Source of the DNA: an uncultured Bacteroidia bacterium
Lineage (GTDB): Bacteria > Bacteroidota > Bacteroidia > Bacteroidales > Prolixibacteraceae
NCBI GenBank assembly: GCA_903902325.1
Contig: CAIUUO010000145.1
Span: forward strand, 1 to 48,307
DNA length: 48,307 nucleotides
Direction: 5' to 3'
Each line of letters opens with the position of its first letter. Positions within the stretch are counted from its first letter, which is position 1. The notes under the pieces were generated by a model. The model searched no databases. It was given only the letters and a program-made list of their open reading frames with translations, and was not told where the DNA came from. The position numbers and the translations under genes were made by a program. Below, piece by piece: positions 8,353-17,015 of the stretch.

Positions 8353-8931
8353 ATGGCAGAAAAACCAAAATCATATTGCGAGGCCGTCGAACAATATGAT
8401 TCTTCGAATGTACATCGCATGTACCATGACTCAAAATATGGCTTCAGGATCGAAGAAGATGACAAGCTATTCGAACTGCTGATCCTCGAGATATTTCAGG
8501 CAGGATTAAGCTGGACGACCATCCTGAACAAACGCGAAAACTTCAATCATGCCTTCCATTGTTTTGACATATCAAAAGTAGCTGCTTACCAGGAAGAGGA
8601 CAGGCAGCGTTTACTGAATGATGCCGGAATTATCCGCAACCGGCTGAAAATTGATGCTGCAATTCACAATGCCAATGTGGTTCTGCAATTGAAACGCGAG
8701 TTTGGTTCTTTTGGAAAGTGGCTCGATCAGAACCATCCCAGATCAAAACAGGAATGGGTCAAACTGTTCAAGCAAACCTTCAAGTTTACCGGCGGGGAGA
8801 TTGTGAATGAATTCCTGATGAGTTGCGGGTATCTGCCCGGGGCGCATATCGAAGATTGCCCCGTCTACAAGGATGCGATAAAATCAAATCCTCCCTGGTT
8901 CAAGAATCCTGCTTTCATTGGGAATTTTTAA
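8353..8931 (+). CDS. tag: DNA-3-methyladenine glycosylase I
   Basis: Removes 3-methyladenine from alkylated DNA to start base excision repair. The 192-residue product shows the Tag series: YHDSKYGF (Tag usually has YHD.EWG), DDKLFELLILEIFQAGLSWTTILNKRENF, the FDISKVA segment and IIRNRLKIDAAIHNA. Late residues CPVYKDA resemble the C-terminal zinc-binding Cys/His cluster of TagA, although an N-terminal CxW is replaced by SYCEAVEQY. ATG 8353 is chosen because the 32 codons before it are encoded by the palindromic repeat. The downstream YdeI-like gene follows after about 30 bp of A/T-rich sequence. Confidence 0.88.
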   Translation: MAEKPKSYCEAVEQYDSSNVHRMYHDSKYGFRIEEDDKLFELLILEIFQAGLSWTTILNKRENFNHAFHCFDISKVAAYQEEDRQRLLNDAGIIRNRLKIDAAIHNANVVLQLKREFGSFGKWLDQNHPRSKQEWVKLFKQTFKFTGGEIVNEFLMSCGYLPGAHIEDCPVYKDAIKSNPPWFKNPAFIGNF

Positions 8932-8961
8932 TTTGTAATTTTTAATTTTTAATTGAGATTA

Positions 8962-9549
8962 ATGGCCTCTGAAAAGAAACCGGAACTGCCAATCATTGCC
9001 TTCAGCTCACAGTCTGAATGGAGAAAATGGCTTGAACTAAATCAGGATGCTTCAGATGGCATCTGGTTGCAGTTTTACAAGAAGGGATCAGGTGTTCCAA
9101 CGGTAGTGTATGCCCGAGCCCTGGATGAAGCTTTGTGCTTTGGCTGGATCGACGGGCAATTAAGGCGCGGGGACGAAAATTTTTACCTTCAGAAATTTAC
9201 CCCCCGCAGGAAAAGAAGTACCTGGTCTAAAAGAAACATCGAGCATGTGGCCAGGCTTGATTCTGAGGGAAAGATGGCACCTTCCGGACTGAAAGCTGTT
9301 GAGAGCGCCAAAGCAGACGGGAGATGGGACAATTCCTACGATTCGCAGAGCAACATGACCATTCCTGAAGATTTTCTGTTTGAAGTCTCTAAAGATTCAA
9401 AAGTTCTGGCATTCTGGGAATCATTGAACAAGGTGAACAAATTTGCCATCGTCTGGAGGATTCAGACCGCCCACAAAGAGGACGTTCGTAAAAAAAGGAT
9501 GACCGCTCTTCTTGCCATGTTGGCCAGAGGCGAAAAAATTCATCCTTGA
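8962..9549 (+). CDS. YdeI/OmpD-associated family protein
   Basis: 195 residues with the YdeI-type series FSSQSEWRKWLELNQDASDGIWLQFYKK, YARALDEALCFGWIDGQ, FTPRRKRSTWSKRNIEHV and the C-terminal helical VWRIQTAHKEDVRKKRM. Family members are small cytoplasmic proteins, some linked to bacteriocin tolerance or stress; no biochemical role is established. Start at ATG 8962, nine nucleotides inside a possible TTG start. Preceded by an A/T-rich TTTTTAATTTTTAATT spacer. Moderately sure of family, not of role. Confidence 0.82.
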   Translation: MASEKKPELPIIAFSSQSEWRKWLELNQDASDGIWLQFYKKGSGVPTVVYARALDEALCFGWIDGQLRRGDENFYLQKFTPRRKRSTWSKRNIEHVARLDSEGKMAPSGLKAVESAKADGRWDNSYDSQSNMTIPEDFLFEVSKDSKVLAFWESLNKVNKFAIVWRIQTAHKEDVRKKRMTALLAMLARGEKIHP

Positions 9550-9720
9550 AACACTTCAATCTCTTCAATTAAAAAACCTGGCATAAGTGCAAAATTTCAA
9601 TTTTGACTCAAATTGGAAAGTGGTGGAGTTGAATCACGGAGAAAAAACCAGGATAATAATCTGCAATGCAATTTTACCGAAAAGATTACTTTTAAACACT
9701 TATATATAATCTTTACACCT

Positions 9721-10194
9721 ATGAAAATCGAAGCAAATAACGCAAATGAATACATAGAACAGTTACCTGAAGACAGAAAACCAGTCATGAAAAATCTTAG
9801 AGAAGTTATCCTTGATAACCTGCCAGCCGGATTTGTCGAAACAATGAGTTACGGCATGATTGGCTATGTAGTTCCCCATTCCATATATCCCCAGGGCTAC
9901 CATTGCAATCCGGAACTACCATTGCCCTTCATGAACATCGCCTCTCAGAAAAATTATATTGCAGTATACCATATGGGAATGTACAGCGATAAAAAATTAT
10001 ACAATTGGTTTGCGGATGAGTTCTCAAAACGAACCAATTCGAAACCTGATATGGGGAAAAGCTGCATTCGCTTCAAAAAATTCGACAAGATTCCGTATGA
10101 ACTGATCGGTGAACTTACAGGAAAGATCAGTCTGGAAGAGTGGAAGAGCACCTACCAAAAATACCTTGAAAGGCCCGTTGAAAAAAAGAAGTAG
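9721..10194 (+). CDS. DUF1801 family protein (second copy)
   Basis: 157 residues, with NANEYIEQLPEDRKPVMKNLREVILDNLP, ETMSYGMIGYVVP, MNIASQKNYIAVYHMGMYSD, the C-terminal GKSCIRFKKFDKIPYELIGEL and a basic tail. This longer type of DUF1801 protein is common in Bacteroidota. ATG 9721 is chosen because it is where family similarity begins; an upstream open extension to 9613 covers low-complexity sequence. Function unknown. Only about 32% of positions look shared with the copy at 5748, so it is a distant paralogue rather than a recent duplication. Confidence 0.8.
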   Translation: MKIEANNANEYIEQLPEDRKPVMKNLREVILDNLPAGFVETMSYGMIGYVVPHSIYPQGYHCNPELPLPFMNIASQKNYIAVYHMGMYSDKKLYNWFADEFSKRTNSKPDMGKSCIRFKKFDKIPYELIGELTGKISLEEWKSTYQKYLERPVEKKK

Positions 10195-10253
10195 CATTTC
10201 TATACTTAGACACAAAAATATGACCCAAGACTAATTTTCTTATTTCAGCACCA

Positions 10254-10889
10254 ATGGAAGAATACTGGGAATCCAAATACAGGGAAGAAGGAGCATCCTG
10301 GAAATTTGAAGAGGCAGATTCAGCCGTAATTGCCATGGAGTTGTTCAAATCGGAGGGTTTCAAACATATCCTTATTCCAGGCGTGGGTTATGGCAGAAAT
10401 GCCGGAATATTTTTAAAAAACGGATTTATACTAACCGGGATTGAGATTTCCCGGACCGCCATTGACCTGGCCAAAGAAAATGGTCGGGATTTCAAAATCC
10501 ACCACGGATCAGTTTTATCCATGCCTTTTGACAACGAAATATACGATGGGATTTTCTGCTATGCACTGATTCATCTCCTGAATAAAAATGAGCGGAAGCG
10601 TTTTCTCCAATCCTGCTTCGATCAATTGAAGAATGGAGGCTTGATGGTATTCGTGGTAGCCACCAAAAAATTAAGTATGTATGGCAGCGGAAAACTCCTG
10701 AGCAAGAACAGGTTTGAAATTTCCAAAGGATTAAAAGTGTTCTTCTATGACGACTTGTCCGTTTCCAAAGAATTTTCCGAATTTGGTCTGGTCCAGTTCT
10801 ATGATATTGCGGAACCTGTAAAGTTCGTAAAAGGGTATGACCCAATGCCGCTTAAATTTGTAATGTGCAGAAAAGACACCTTTAGATGA
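10254..10889 (+). CDS. Class I SAM-dependent methyltransferase
   Basis: 211 residues with a Rossmann-like SAM fold: motif I as ILIPGVGYGRNAGIF, acidic end of strand two in GIEISRTAID, motif around HGSVLSMPFDNEIYDGIFCYALIHLL, and FLQSCFDQLKNGGLMVFV as motif VI/post-motif. The GYGRNA variant is typical of the TehB/thiopurine-methyltransferase-like group in Bacteroidota, which can methylate small molecules or metalloids. Single gene; 315 bp without a gene follow. Substrate unknown. Confidence 0.82.
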   Translation: MEEYWESKYREEGASWKFEEADSAVIAMELFKSEGFKHILIPGVGYGRNAGIFLKNGFILTGIEISRTAIDLAKENGRDFKIHHGSVLSMPFDNEIYDGIFCYALIHLLNKNERKRFLQSCFDQLKNGGLMVFVVATKKLSMYGSGKLLSKNRFEISKGLKVFFYDDLSVSKEFSEFGLVQFYDIAEPVKFVKGYDPMPLKFVMCRKDTFR

Positions 10890-11204
10890 ACTGTGGTTCC
10901 TGATTATCTGTGGGTATTGAAGAAAGAATTGATAACGATCCATTTTTCGAACTTCAATTTAGAAACAAATCGTTAGTTATAAGGTAGTAAAGGATAACTT
11001 TCCCATTACAATCCCCAAATTTGGTTTTATTTCTTTAATAAAAGTTATGATACATAAATTTTTAAAAATGGGATTGATTGTGGCAAGGATTTTGTACTGT
11101 TACCAGTGAATTGTTTTTGAACCATTTTAATTTTTGAATCTTACTTCATATTCAATTTAACATGGTCATGAATAAATTGAGAAGATAACTTAATACAAAA
11201 TCAA
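10890..11204. other. Gene-free interval
   Basis: A/T-rich intergenic stretch of 315 bp between the methyltransferase and a secreted protein gene. I see no open frame with coding character, no strong hairpin with T-run and no clear TTTG/TAnnTTTG pair; it presumably contains the promoter for the downstream gene. Confidence 0.5.
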
Positions 11205-11960
11205 ATGAGAACTCTTAAAGACTCAACGGCAGCAAATATTCCCGATAACAGGGAATGGAGAAAGAGAAAATTCCCGGTTATTCTTGCAATCTCGTTTTTA
11301 CTATTGATTGGCTTAAGCAATTCAACAAAAGCGCAAGGACCCGAAATCAATGCCAATATTGATCTGCCTTCATGGGCTCCCTACTATGAAAACGCGAATA
11401 TGGTCAGGTACTATTATTTCCCCGACATCGAATGTTATTACGATGTAAGGAACCGTGATTTCATTTATCTGGAAGACGGACAATGGATGTTTGGTCGCTC
11501 TCTTCCACCTGTTTATGCATGGTTCGACCTCAACAATTGTTTCATTGTAGCCCTGAATGCCAGGGTTTTTGAACCGTGGAGACACTTCCATTATTATGTC
11601 GCACATTATCCCCGATTCTATTACAGAAGTTATTACCATGACATCTATATGGATCGCAGCCGACCGCTGCGCGGATTCAATGAAAACGAACGGTCTGTAG
11701 TTTACAATCGTCCGTCTGAGAACAGGAATAATTCTTACAACGGGAGAAATGGCTCCTACAATGGCAATGAAAACAGGTCACAGAATGAAGGCAGACAAGG
11801 TTATTCCGAAAGAAGGGTAACTCCCACTCATGCTTCTGAGCCAATGAAATATTACGGAAAGCCTGTCGGACAACCGGTGAAAGTTCAGAAAAACATGAAG
11901 GAAGCACACGTTTCAGGCAACAGACATGGACACCAAAGCGGAGGAAGATCACGGCACTAA
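11205..11960 (+). CDS. Secreted aromatic-rich protein, unknown function
   Basis: 251 residues. A positively charged N-terminal region of about 27 residues precedes a hydrophobic signal segment (FPVILAISFLLLIGLSNS) and a probable signal peptidase site at TKAQG. The mature domain is rich in Tyr, Trp and Phe (WAPYYENANMVRYYYFPDI, YYVAHYPRFYYRSYYHDIY). A low-complexity Asn/Gly/Ser and then basic His-rich tail (NNSYNGRNGSYNGN to GNRHGHQSGGRSRH) ends the protein. I do not recognise the family with certainty. The long N-terminal extension before the hydrophobic segment leaves the start uncertain. A strong terminator follows, so it ends its transcript. Confidence 0.7.
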   Translation: MRTLKDSTAANIPDNREWRKRKFPVILAISFLLLIGLSNSTKAQGPEINANIDLPSWAPYYENANMVRYYYFPDIECYYDVRNRDFIYLEDGQWMFGRSLPPVYAWFDLNNCFIVALNARVFEPWRHFHYYVAHYPRFYYRSYYHDIYMDRSRPLRGFNENERSVVYNRPSENRNNSYNGRNGSYNGNENRSQNEGRQGYSERRVTPTHASEPMKYYGKPVGQPVKVQKNMKEAHVSGNRHGHQSGGRSRH

Positions 11961-12008
11961 TTAACGGGGAAAAATTATGGTCTCATTTTTCAAAAATTTG
12001 ATTTCTCG

Positions 12009-12035
12009 AAATCTCCCTTTTTGGGAGATTTTTTT
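12009..12035 (+). terminator. Rho-independent terminator
   Basis: Stem AAATCTCCC / GGGAGATTT with a five-T loop, followed by a run of T. It lies about 50 bp after the stop of the secreted protein gene at 11960. Confidence 0.85.
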
Positions 12036-12173
12036 ATCTGTATTCTATTCATAATCATAAAATTAACTCCCTTAGATGGAAGGGTTGAGGAAGGTCATAG
12101 GATGAAGTTATATAGTATGACAATATCTTGTTCATATTACTTAACTTACACCTGACTTACGAATCTTAAAAAA

Positions 12174-12872
12174 ATGTCGCACGCAGAAAAACATCTGAAG
12201 AGTTCAGATTTCATCACGGATATAGTTATTGGGCTTAGCGACGGGTTAACTGTCCCGTTCGCCCTTGCTGCCGGACTCAGCGGCGCGGTCAGCAGTAACA
12301 CGATAGTTATCACTGCAGGGATCGCGGAAATTGTCGCAGGTTGCATAGCTATGGGACTTGGTGGTTACCTGGCCGGGAAAACTGAACAGGAACATTACCA
12401 GAGCGAATTGGCAAGGGAATATGACGAAGTAGAACATGTGCCGGAAAAAGAGCTGCATGAGGTAAAGGAGATATTCGCCGAATATGGAATTGATGCAGCC
12501 GGACAAACCATGATTGCGGAACAACTCGCAAAAGACAAGACCAAGTGGGTCAATTTCATGATGAAGTATGAACTGGGTCTGGAAGAACCTGATTCCAACA
12601 GAGCCAGAAATTCTGCGTTGACAATTGGACTGGCCTATTTTGTCGGGGGACTGTTGCCGCTTACCGCCTACTTTATGACAAATACTCCTCATGAAGGCCT
12701 TGAGATTTCCACCTTAATTACAACTGCATGTTTGTTTGTATTCGGCTATTTTAAAAGCAAGGTTACCGGTCAGCCACCCATCAAGGGTGCACTGAAAGTC
12801 ACCGCTATAGGATTGATTGCTGCCGCAGCAGCCTATTTTGTAGCGGTTGGTTTCGACCGCGTTTTTCATTAA
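12174..12872 (+). CDS. VIT1/CCC1 family transporter
   Basis: 232 residues related to vacuolar iron transporters and Nodulin-21 proteins, which move Fe2+ or Mn2+ across membranes. The first helix carries DIVIGLSDGLTVPFALAAGLSG, the family signature with the conserved Asp residues, followed by GCIAMGLGGYLAGKTE. A cytoplasmic helical domain (EVEHVPEKELHEVKEIFAEYGID) holds the Glu-rich metal-binding region seen in plant VIT1. Three further helices follow (SALTIGLAYFVGGLLPLTAYF and others). It stands alone; a palindromic repeat lies downstream. Metal specificity is inferred from the family only. Confidence 0.88.
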   Translation: MSHAEKHLKSSDFITDIVIGLSDGLTVPFALAAGLSGAVSSNTIVITAGIAEIVAGCIAMGLGGYLAGKTEQEHYQSELAREYDEVEHVPEKELHEVKEIFAEYGIDAAGQTMIAEQLAKDKTKWVNFMMKYELGLEEPDSNRARNSALTIGLAYFVGGLLPLTAYFMTNTPHEGLEISTLITTACLFVFGYFKSKVTGQPPIKGALKVTAIGLIAAAAAYFVAVGFDRVFH

Positions 12873-12939
12873 AAAACACTTTGGTATTTTTGTAATAACT
12901 AATTTCAATTGCATACTAACAGAATGAATTACATAAGCA

Positions 12940-13002
12940 TTTGCGTTCTTGCGAGCTTTGCGCGATAATTTTTTTCACACAAAGCTCGCAAAGAACGCAA
13001 AG
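12940..13002. repeat. Palindromic intergenic repeat (GCAAAG type), second copy
   Basis: Left arm TTTGCGTTCTTGCGAGCTTTG, right arm CAAAGCTCGCAAAGAACGCAAA, loop of about 18 nt rich in A/T. Same family as the element at 8258-8330: the GCAAAG/CTTTGC units and the CGCG block recur. Confidence 0.78.
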
Positions 13003-13057
13003 GCCTGTATATCTGACTTCTTCTAACTGCAATATCAAAACCAAAAACTAAATCAAA

Positions 13058-13240
13058 ATGAGAAACGAAATCAATCAAAACGCATCTTCCGGTGGTGTGT
13101 ACATTTTAGGAGTTATCGGGGCAGCCTTCTACTTTTTCCCCAAAGCAGTAGGTTTCTGGACCCTTACAATTGGTTTCCTGAAATCGTTGGCCTGGCCTGC
13201 ATTTTTAGTTTATGAAGCCTTCAGGCATTTTGCACTATGA
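13058..13240 (+). CDS. Small conserved membrane protein
   Basis: 60 residues with two hydrophobic segments (VYILGVIGAAFYFF and FWTLTIGFLKSLAWPAFLVYEAF) and a short polar N terminus. Proteins of this pattern are common small inner-membrane proteins of unknown function. It overlaps the following GNAT gene by 4 nt (ATGA), so translation is probably coupled. Confidence 0.78.
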   Translation: MRNEINQNASSGGVYILGVIGAAFYFFPKAVGFWTLTIGFLKSLAWPAFLVYEAFRHFAL

Positions 13241-13764
13241 ACACGATGGTGAAAGGTGACATTCTGCTCAGGCGATTCAGCAACAAGGATCAAATGAGAC
13301 TTGCAGAACTTTGCAACAACCTCAATATCTGGAACAATGTGCGGGATTTCCTGCCTTTCCCGTATACTGTTCAAAATGCAATCGAATTTATTAACCTCTG
13401 TGAAAATGAACAACAACCTGTTACTTTCGCCATTGAATTCAAGGGAGAACTGGCAGGTTGCATCGGATTGGTTTTACAAGCCGATGTTTACAGGCTGGGA
13501 GCAGAAATCGGCTATTGGATAGGAGAACCATACTGGGGACTAGGCATTGCAACGACAGCCGTTGAGTTGCTTACAGAATATGGATTCAATCAGTTGGGTC
13601 TTGGAAGAATCCATTCCGGTGTATTTGATTTCAATACGGCATCCAGGAGAGTTCTTGAAAAGGCCGGATTTAAACTGGAAGGAATTTTCGAAAAGTCGAT
13701 CATCAAGAACGGAAGAATTCTGGATGAATACAGGTACGCCAAACTGAACAACAAATTGGGGTAA
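13237..13764 (+). CDS. RimJ/RimL-type GNAT acetyltransferase
   Basis: 175 residues. Characteristic of the RimJ/RimL/SpeG-like group: LLRRFSNKDQMRLAELCNN near the start, AEIGYWIGEPYWGLGIATTAVELLTEYGFNQLGLGRIHSGVFDFNTASRRVLEKAGF and a final DEYRYAKL. These enzymes acetylate N-terminal amines of ribosomal proteins, polyamines, or antibiotics; the target here is unknown. ATG 13237 overlaps the stop of the small membrane protein. A second ATG three codons later is possible. Confidence 0.87.
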   Translation: MNTMVKGDILLRRFSNKDQMRLAELCNNLNIWNNVRDFLPFPYTVQNAIEFINLCENEQQPVTFAIEFKGELAGCIGLVLQADVYRLGAEIGYWIGEPYWGLGIATTAVELLTEYGFNQLGLGRIHSGVFDFNTASRRVLEKAGFKLEGIFEKSIIKNGRILDEYRYAKLNNKLG

Positions 13765-13827
13765 AAGGCATAAAAAATCAACCACAAATTTCACTAATTG
13801 ACACAAATATCCAAAAAGGGAAAGTGG

Positions 13828-14139
13828 ATGAATAATGTGAAACCAAAATTCAGTTGGATCATTTTATTGGCATTTATAACCTTCGCTACCTGCAACAAAG
13901 CGGGCAACAACTACCTGTCGCACGGTACCATTACCGGTCAGGACTACAGGATGTGTGCGTGCTGCGGTGGCTGGTTAATAACTATTGATGACAAACAGTA
14001 CCAGTTTGATAAAATGCCGGATGGCTCACCGATCGATTTAAACAAAGAGAAATTCCCGCTGGCGGTCAAACTTGACTGGCAACTGAATACAACCGGATGT
14101 CCGAATACTATCACTATACATAGAATTGCAAAGGAATAA
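13828..14139 (+). CDS. Predicted lipoprotein with CxCCGGW motif
   Basis: 103 residues from ATG 13828 (an upstream TTG at 13798 would add ten residues coded by a direct-repeat-like spacer). The N terminus has a lipoprotein signal: basic NNVKPK, hydrophobic IILLAFITF, then ATC with Cys at about residue 22. The mature domain contains MCACCGGWLITIDDKQYQF and later NTTGCPNTI, giving a compact Cys cluster that may bind metal or form disulfides. I do not assign a named family. Confidence 0.7.
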   Translation: MNNVKPKFSWIILLAFITFATCNKAGNNYLSHGTITGQDYRMCACCGGWLITIDDKQYQFDKMPDGSPIDLNKEKFPLAVKLDWQLNTTGCPNTITIHRIAKE

Positions 14140-14300
14140 CCACTAAAAAATCCCTATCCCTTCACCACGAATTGCACAAATTACACGAAACGAAGTTCAG
14201 CGAAGCTAATTAAGAACACAATAAAATCATAAAAGCAAAAAGCGGACCACCCAATCACCTTGGCCCTTCATTTTCACATTTTCCAATTTTAAATTTACCA

Positions 14301-14417
14301 AATCAACGCATCAACTAACCAGCACATCTTTACATCATCACATCAACAAATCAACACATCATCACATTGTCGAATTGCCGAATCGTCGAATCGTCGAATT
14401 GTCGAATTATCGAATTT
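14301..14417. repeat. Degenerate CATCA / GTCGAAT repeat block (left copy)
   Basis: A run of short degenerate units: CAACGCATCAACTAACCAGC, then several CATCA units, then about six imperfect GTCGAATC/GTCGAATT units to 14417. The last part is the reverse complement of the block at 16945-17000. Within the 311-bp gap 14140-14450 there is also a CACGAATTGCACAAATTACACGAA-type fragment near 14163-14190, but no gene. Confidence 0.7.
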
Positions 14418-14450
14418 ATCTTTTGCGTAAATTGCAACAAATTATCAGAA

Positions 14451-15059
14451 ATGGAAAAGGAAACAACAAGGGTGGAGGCTTTCAGTGATGGCGTATTTGC
14501 CATCGCACTAACTTTGCTTATCCTGGAGATCAAGGTACCCGATCTGAGCAGTTTTTCATCCAACGAAAAACTATTCAGTGCCCTGACAGCATTATGGCCA
14601 TCCTATTTCGCCTTTATCCTGAGTTTTAGTGCGGTACTGATCATGTGGATCAATCACCACGGATTTTTCAAATACATCAGGAAAATAGATCCTGCATTCT
14701 TGTTTGCAAACGGATTTCTCCTGCTGATGGTTACCTTCATTAATTTCCCTACTGCCGTACTTGCCAGATACATTGATACACCCGCTTTCAACATAGCATC
14801 AGCTTTTTATTGTGGCTCCATGGTTTTAATCAGCGTTGCCTACAATGTGCTCTGGTTCTCGGCTGCCTACAAACGGAAACTGGTGAAAGATGAAATTTCT
14901 GATGCACTGATTGTCAAAATCAGGAATGCATACTGGTTCGGATTCTCCGTCTACCTTTCAGCGTTTGTCATTTCTTTCTTTTTGCCACTGGCAGGACTCC
15001 TGATCTGCATATCTCTCTGGATATTCTGGACTTTTCTGGATTACAGCAAAAAGAAGTAA
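14451..15059 (+). CDS. TMEM175-like (DUF1211) potassium channel family protein
   Basis: 202 residues. The N-terminal RVEAFSDGVFAIALTLLILEIKVPDL contains the FSDG signature of bacterial TMEM175/DUF1211 channels, and the following helices (YFAFILSFSAVLIMWINHHGFFKYI) complete the six-helix subunit; bacterial members form tetrameric K+ leak channels. ATG 14451 is used because the 28 codons before it are encoded by the GTCGAAT repeat. Next gene (GH35) follows after about 50 bp. Lies between two inverted copies of a degenerate repeat. Confidence 0.88.
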   Translation: MEKETTRVEAFSDGVFAIALTLLILEIKVPDLSSFSSNEKLFSALTALWPSYFAFILSFSAVLIMWINHHGFFKYIRKIDPAFLFANGFLLLMVTFINFPTAVLARYIDTPAFNIASAFYCGSMVLISVAYNVLWFSAAYKRKLVKDEISDALIVKIRNAYWFGFSVYLSAFVISFFLPLAGLLICISLWIFWTFLDYSKKK

Positions 15060-15112
15060 GCGAAATGAAAATGACTGCCAAAACTCTTTAGAAATTAGAT
15101 AATCATTGCCCC

Positions 15113-16945
15113 ATGAGAAAATTAACCATTTTATTGATAGCTCTTTTCTTCGTTTGTGCGTTCGGTTTCAAGGGCGAAGCCCAAAAAAGTACCCATTCCT
15201 TTGCCTTGGGCGATTCAAATTTTCTCCTGGACGGAAAACCTTTCCAGATGATTTCTGCAGAGATGCACTATCCCCGAATTCCGCGCGAATGCTGGCGAGC
15301 CAGGATGCATGCCGCCAAAGCAATGGGAATTAACACCATCGGTACCTACGTTTTCTGGAACCTGCACGAACCTCAGAAAGGAAAATACAATTTTACGGGC
15401 AACAACGACATTGCCGAATTTGTCAAAACGGCCCGCGATGAGGGTTTGTGGGTGATCTTACGTCCCAGCCCCTACGTTTGTGCCGAATGGGAATTCGGCG
15501 GATACCCATACTGGCTGCAAAACGAGAAGGGGCTTGTAGTGCGCAGCAAGGAACCCATTTACCTGGGCATCTATCGGAATTACCTCAGGGAAGTCGGGAA
15601 ACAGCTGGCATCCCTGCAGATCAACCATGGTGGCAATATCCTGATGGTACAGGTCGAAAATGAATATGGTTTTTATTCGAACGACAAGGAGTACATGGAC
15701 ATCAACAGGAAACTATTCATCGAATCAGGATTTGACGGATTGCTCTATACCTGCGACCCGGCAAGCACCGTGAAGGACGGTCACCTGGATGGTTTGCTGC
15801 CGGCAATCAACGGACTGGACAACCCTGCTGAAATGAAGAAACTTGTAAGGATGTACCATGGCGGGAAAGGTCCATTTTACATTGCCGAGTGGTATCCGGC
15901 CTGGTTCGACTGGTGGGGAACCAAACACCACACCGTGGCGCCTGAGAAATATGCCCCTCGTCTGGATTCCGTATTGGCGGCAGGCATTTCCATCAACATG
16001 TACATGTTCCATGGAGGTACCACAAGGGGCTTCATGAACGGAGCCAACTACAACGACAAGAGTCCGTTTGAACCACAGATCAGCAGCTACGACTACGACG
16101 CGCCCCTGGATGAAGCCGGGAATGTGACGGATAAGTTTATGCAGTTCAGAACTGTTATCATGAAACATCTGCCGGCAGGGGTAAAACTTCCTGCGGTGCC
16201 GGTTAAAAGACCTGTGATCGAAATCCCGGCTATCCAACTCACTCAGAGCGCGAGTCTCTTTGGACTCCTGCCGGCTCCAAAAGCGAATCTTACTCCGCTG
16301 ACCTTCGAAGCTATGAACCAGGATTACGGATATATGCTATACCGTACTGTTTTGAAAGATATCAAGCCGGGAATGCTAAAAATAAAAGACTTAAGAGATT
16401 ATGGGCTGGTTTTCGTCAACGGGAAACGTATCGGGATCCTCGACAGGCGGCTTAAACAGGACAGTCTGTACCTTGACCTTCCCAAGGGGAATGTCACACT
16501 CGATATCCTCGTTGAAAACATGGGAAGAATCAATTTCGGTCCCTATTTGCTGAAGAATCAGAAAGGGATTACGGAAAAAGTCCTGCTTGATGGCAAGGAA
16601 CTGACCGGTTGGCAAATGTTCAGTCTACCGTTTGACAGCACGGATAAATTGGTTGTCAAAGGGAGTGTCAACACACCAAACATCCCCGTTGTCAGGAAAG
16701 GATCCTTCAATCTTCAAAAGACTGGTGACACCTATCTGGATATGAGGCTCTGGGGCAAGGGATGTGTCTGGATCAATGGCCACCATCTGGGAAGGTACTG
16801 GGAAATCGGACCGCAGCAAACACTTTATGTACCTGCCGAATGGCTGAAGAAAGGGCCAAACGAAGTGGTAGTTCTTGAATTGCTGAAGTCGGGACAGACG
16901 GTTCTGCAAGGGTTGGCAAAACCGATACTTGATCAGGTGAATTAA
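15113..16945 (+). CDS. Glycoside hydrolase family 35 beta-galactosidase, exported
   Basis: 610 residues with a cleavable signal peptide (LTILLIALFFVCAFGFKGEAQ). The GH35 barrel begins at about residue 28: FLLDGKPFQMISAEMHYPRIP, INTIGTYVFWNLHEP, CAEWEFGGYPYWL. Acid/base Glu184 lies in QVENEYG, nucleophile Glu259 in IAEWYPAWFDWWG, and MYMFHGGTTRGFMNGAN follows. C-terminal beta domains complete the fold. It would remove non-reducing terminal beta-galactose, such as from plant or host glycans, in the periplasm. No SusC/SusD pair is beside it, so it is not in an evident PUL. The stop codon abuts the inverted repeat copy at 16945. Confidence 0.92.
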   Translation: MRKLTILLIALFFVCAFGFKGEAQKSTHSFALGDSNFLLDGKPFQMISAEMHYPRIPRECWRARMHAAKAMGINTIGTYVFWNLHEPQKGKYNFTGNNDIAEFVKTARDEGLWVILRPSPYVCAEWEFGGYPYWLQNEKGLVVRSKEPIYLGIYRNYLREVGKQLASLQINHGGNILMVQVENEYGFYSNDKEYMDINRKLFIESGFDGLLYTCDPASTVKDGHLDGLLPAINGLDNPAEMKKLVRMYHGGKGPFYIAEWYPAWFDWWGTKHHTVAPEKYAPRLDSVLAAGISINMYMFHGGTTRGFMNGANYNDKSPFEPQISSYDYDAPLDEAGNVTDKFMQFRTVIMKHLPAGVKLPAVPVKRPVIEIPAIQLTQSASLFGLLPAPKANLTPLTFEAMNQDYGYMLYRTVLKDIKPGMLKIKDLRDYGLVFVNGKRIGILDRRLKQDSLYLDLPKGNVTLDILVENMGRINFGPYLLKNQKGITEKVLLDGKELTGWQMFSLPFDSTDKLVVKGSVNTPNIPVVRKGSFNLQKTGDTYLDMRLWGKGCVWINGHHLGRYWEIGPQQTLYVPAEWLKKGPNEVVVLELLKSGQTVLQGLAKPILDQVN

Positions 16946-17000
16946 TTCGACAATTCGACAATTCGACGATTCGACAATGTGATGATTTGATGATGTGTTG
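16945..17000. repeat. GTCGAAT / CATCA repeat block (right, inverted copy)
   Basis: AATTCGACAATTCGACAATT with a further ATTCGACGATTCGAC run, then AATGTGATGATTTGATGATG. Its reverse complement matches the 14350-14410 part of the left block closely, so the TMEM175 and GH35 genes lie between inverted copies. Both are in degenerate short units rather than perfect repeats. Confidence 0.68.
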
Positions 17001-17015
17001 AAATTCAAATAAACC

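Noticed and set aside
14301-14417. Possible CRISPR array
   Set aside because: Units are 5-9 bp and degenerate with no unique spacers; no cas genes nearby. The same applies to 18998-19040 and 25246-25280.
14367-14450. N-terminal extension of the TMEM175-like protein
   Set aside because: The residues (repeats of SNCRIVES type) come from the GTCGAAT repeat block.
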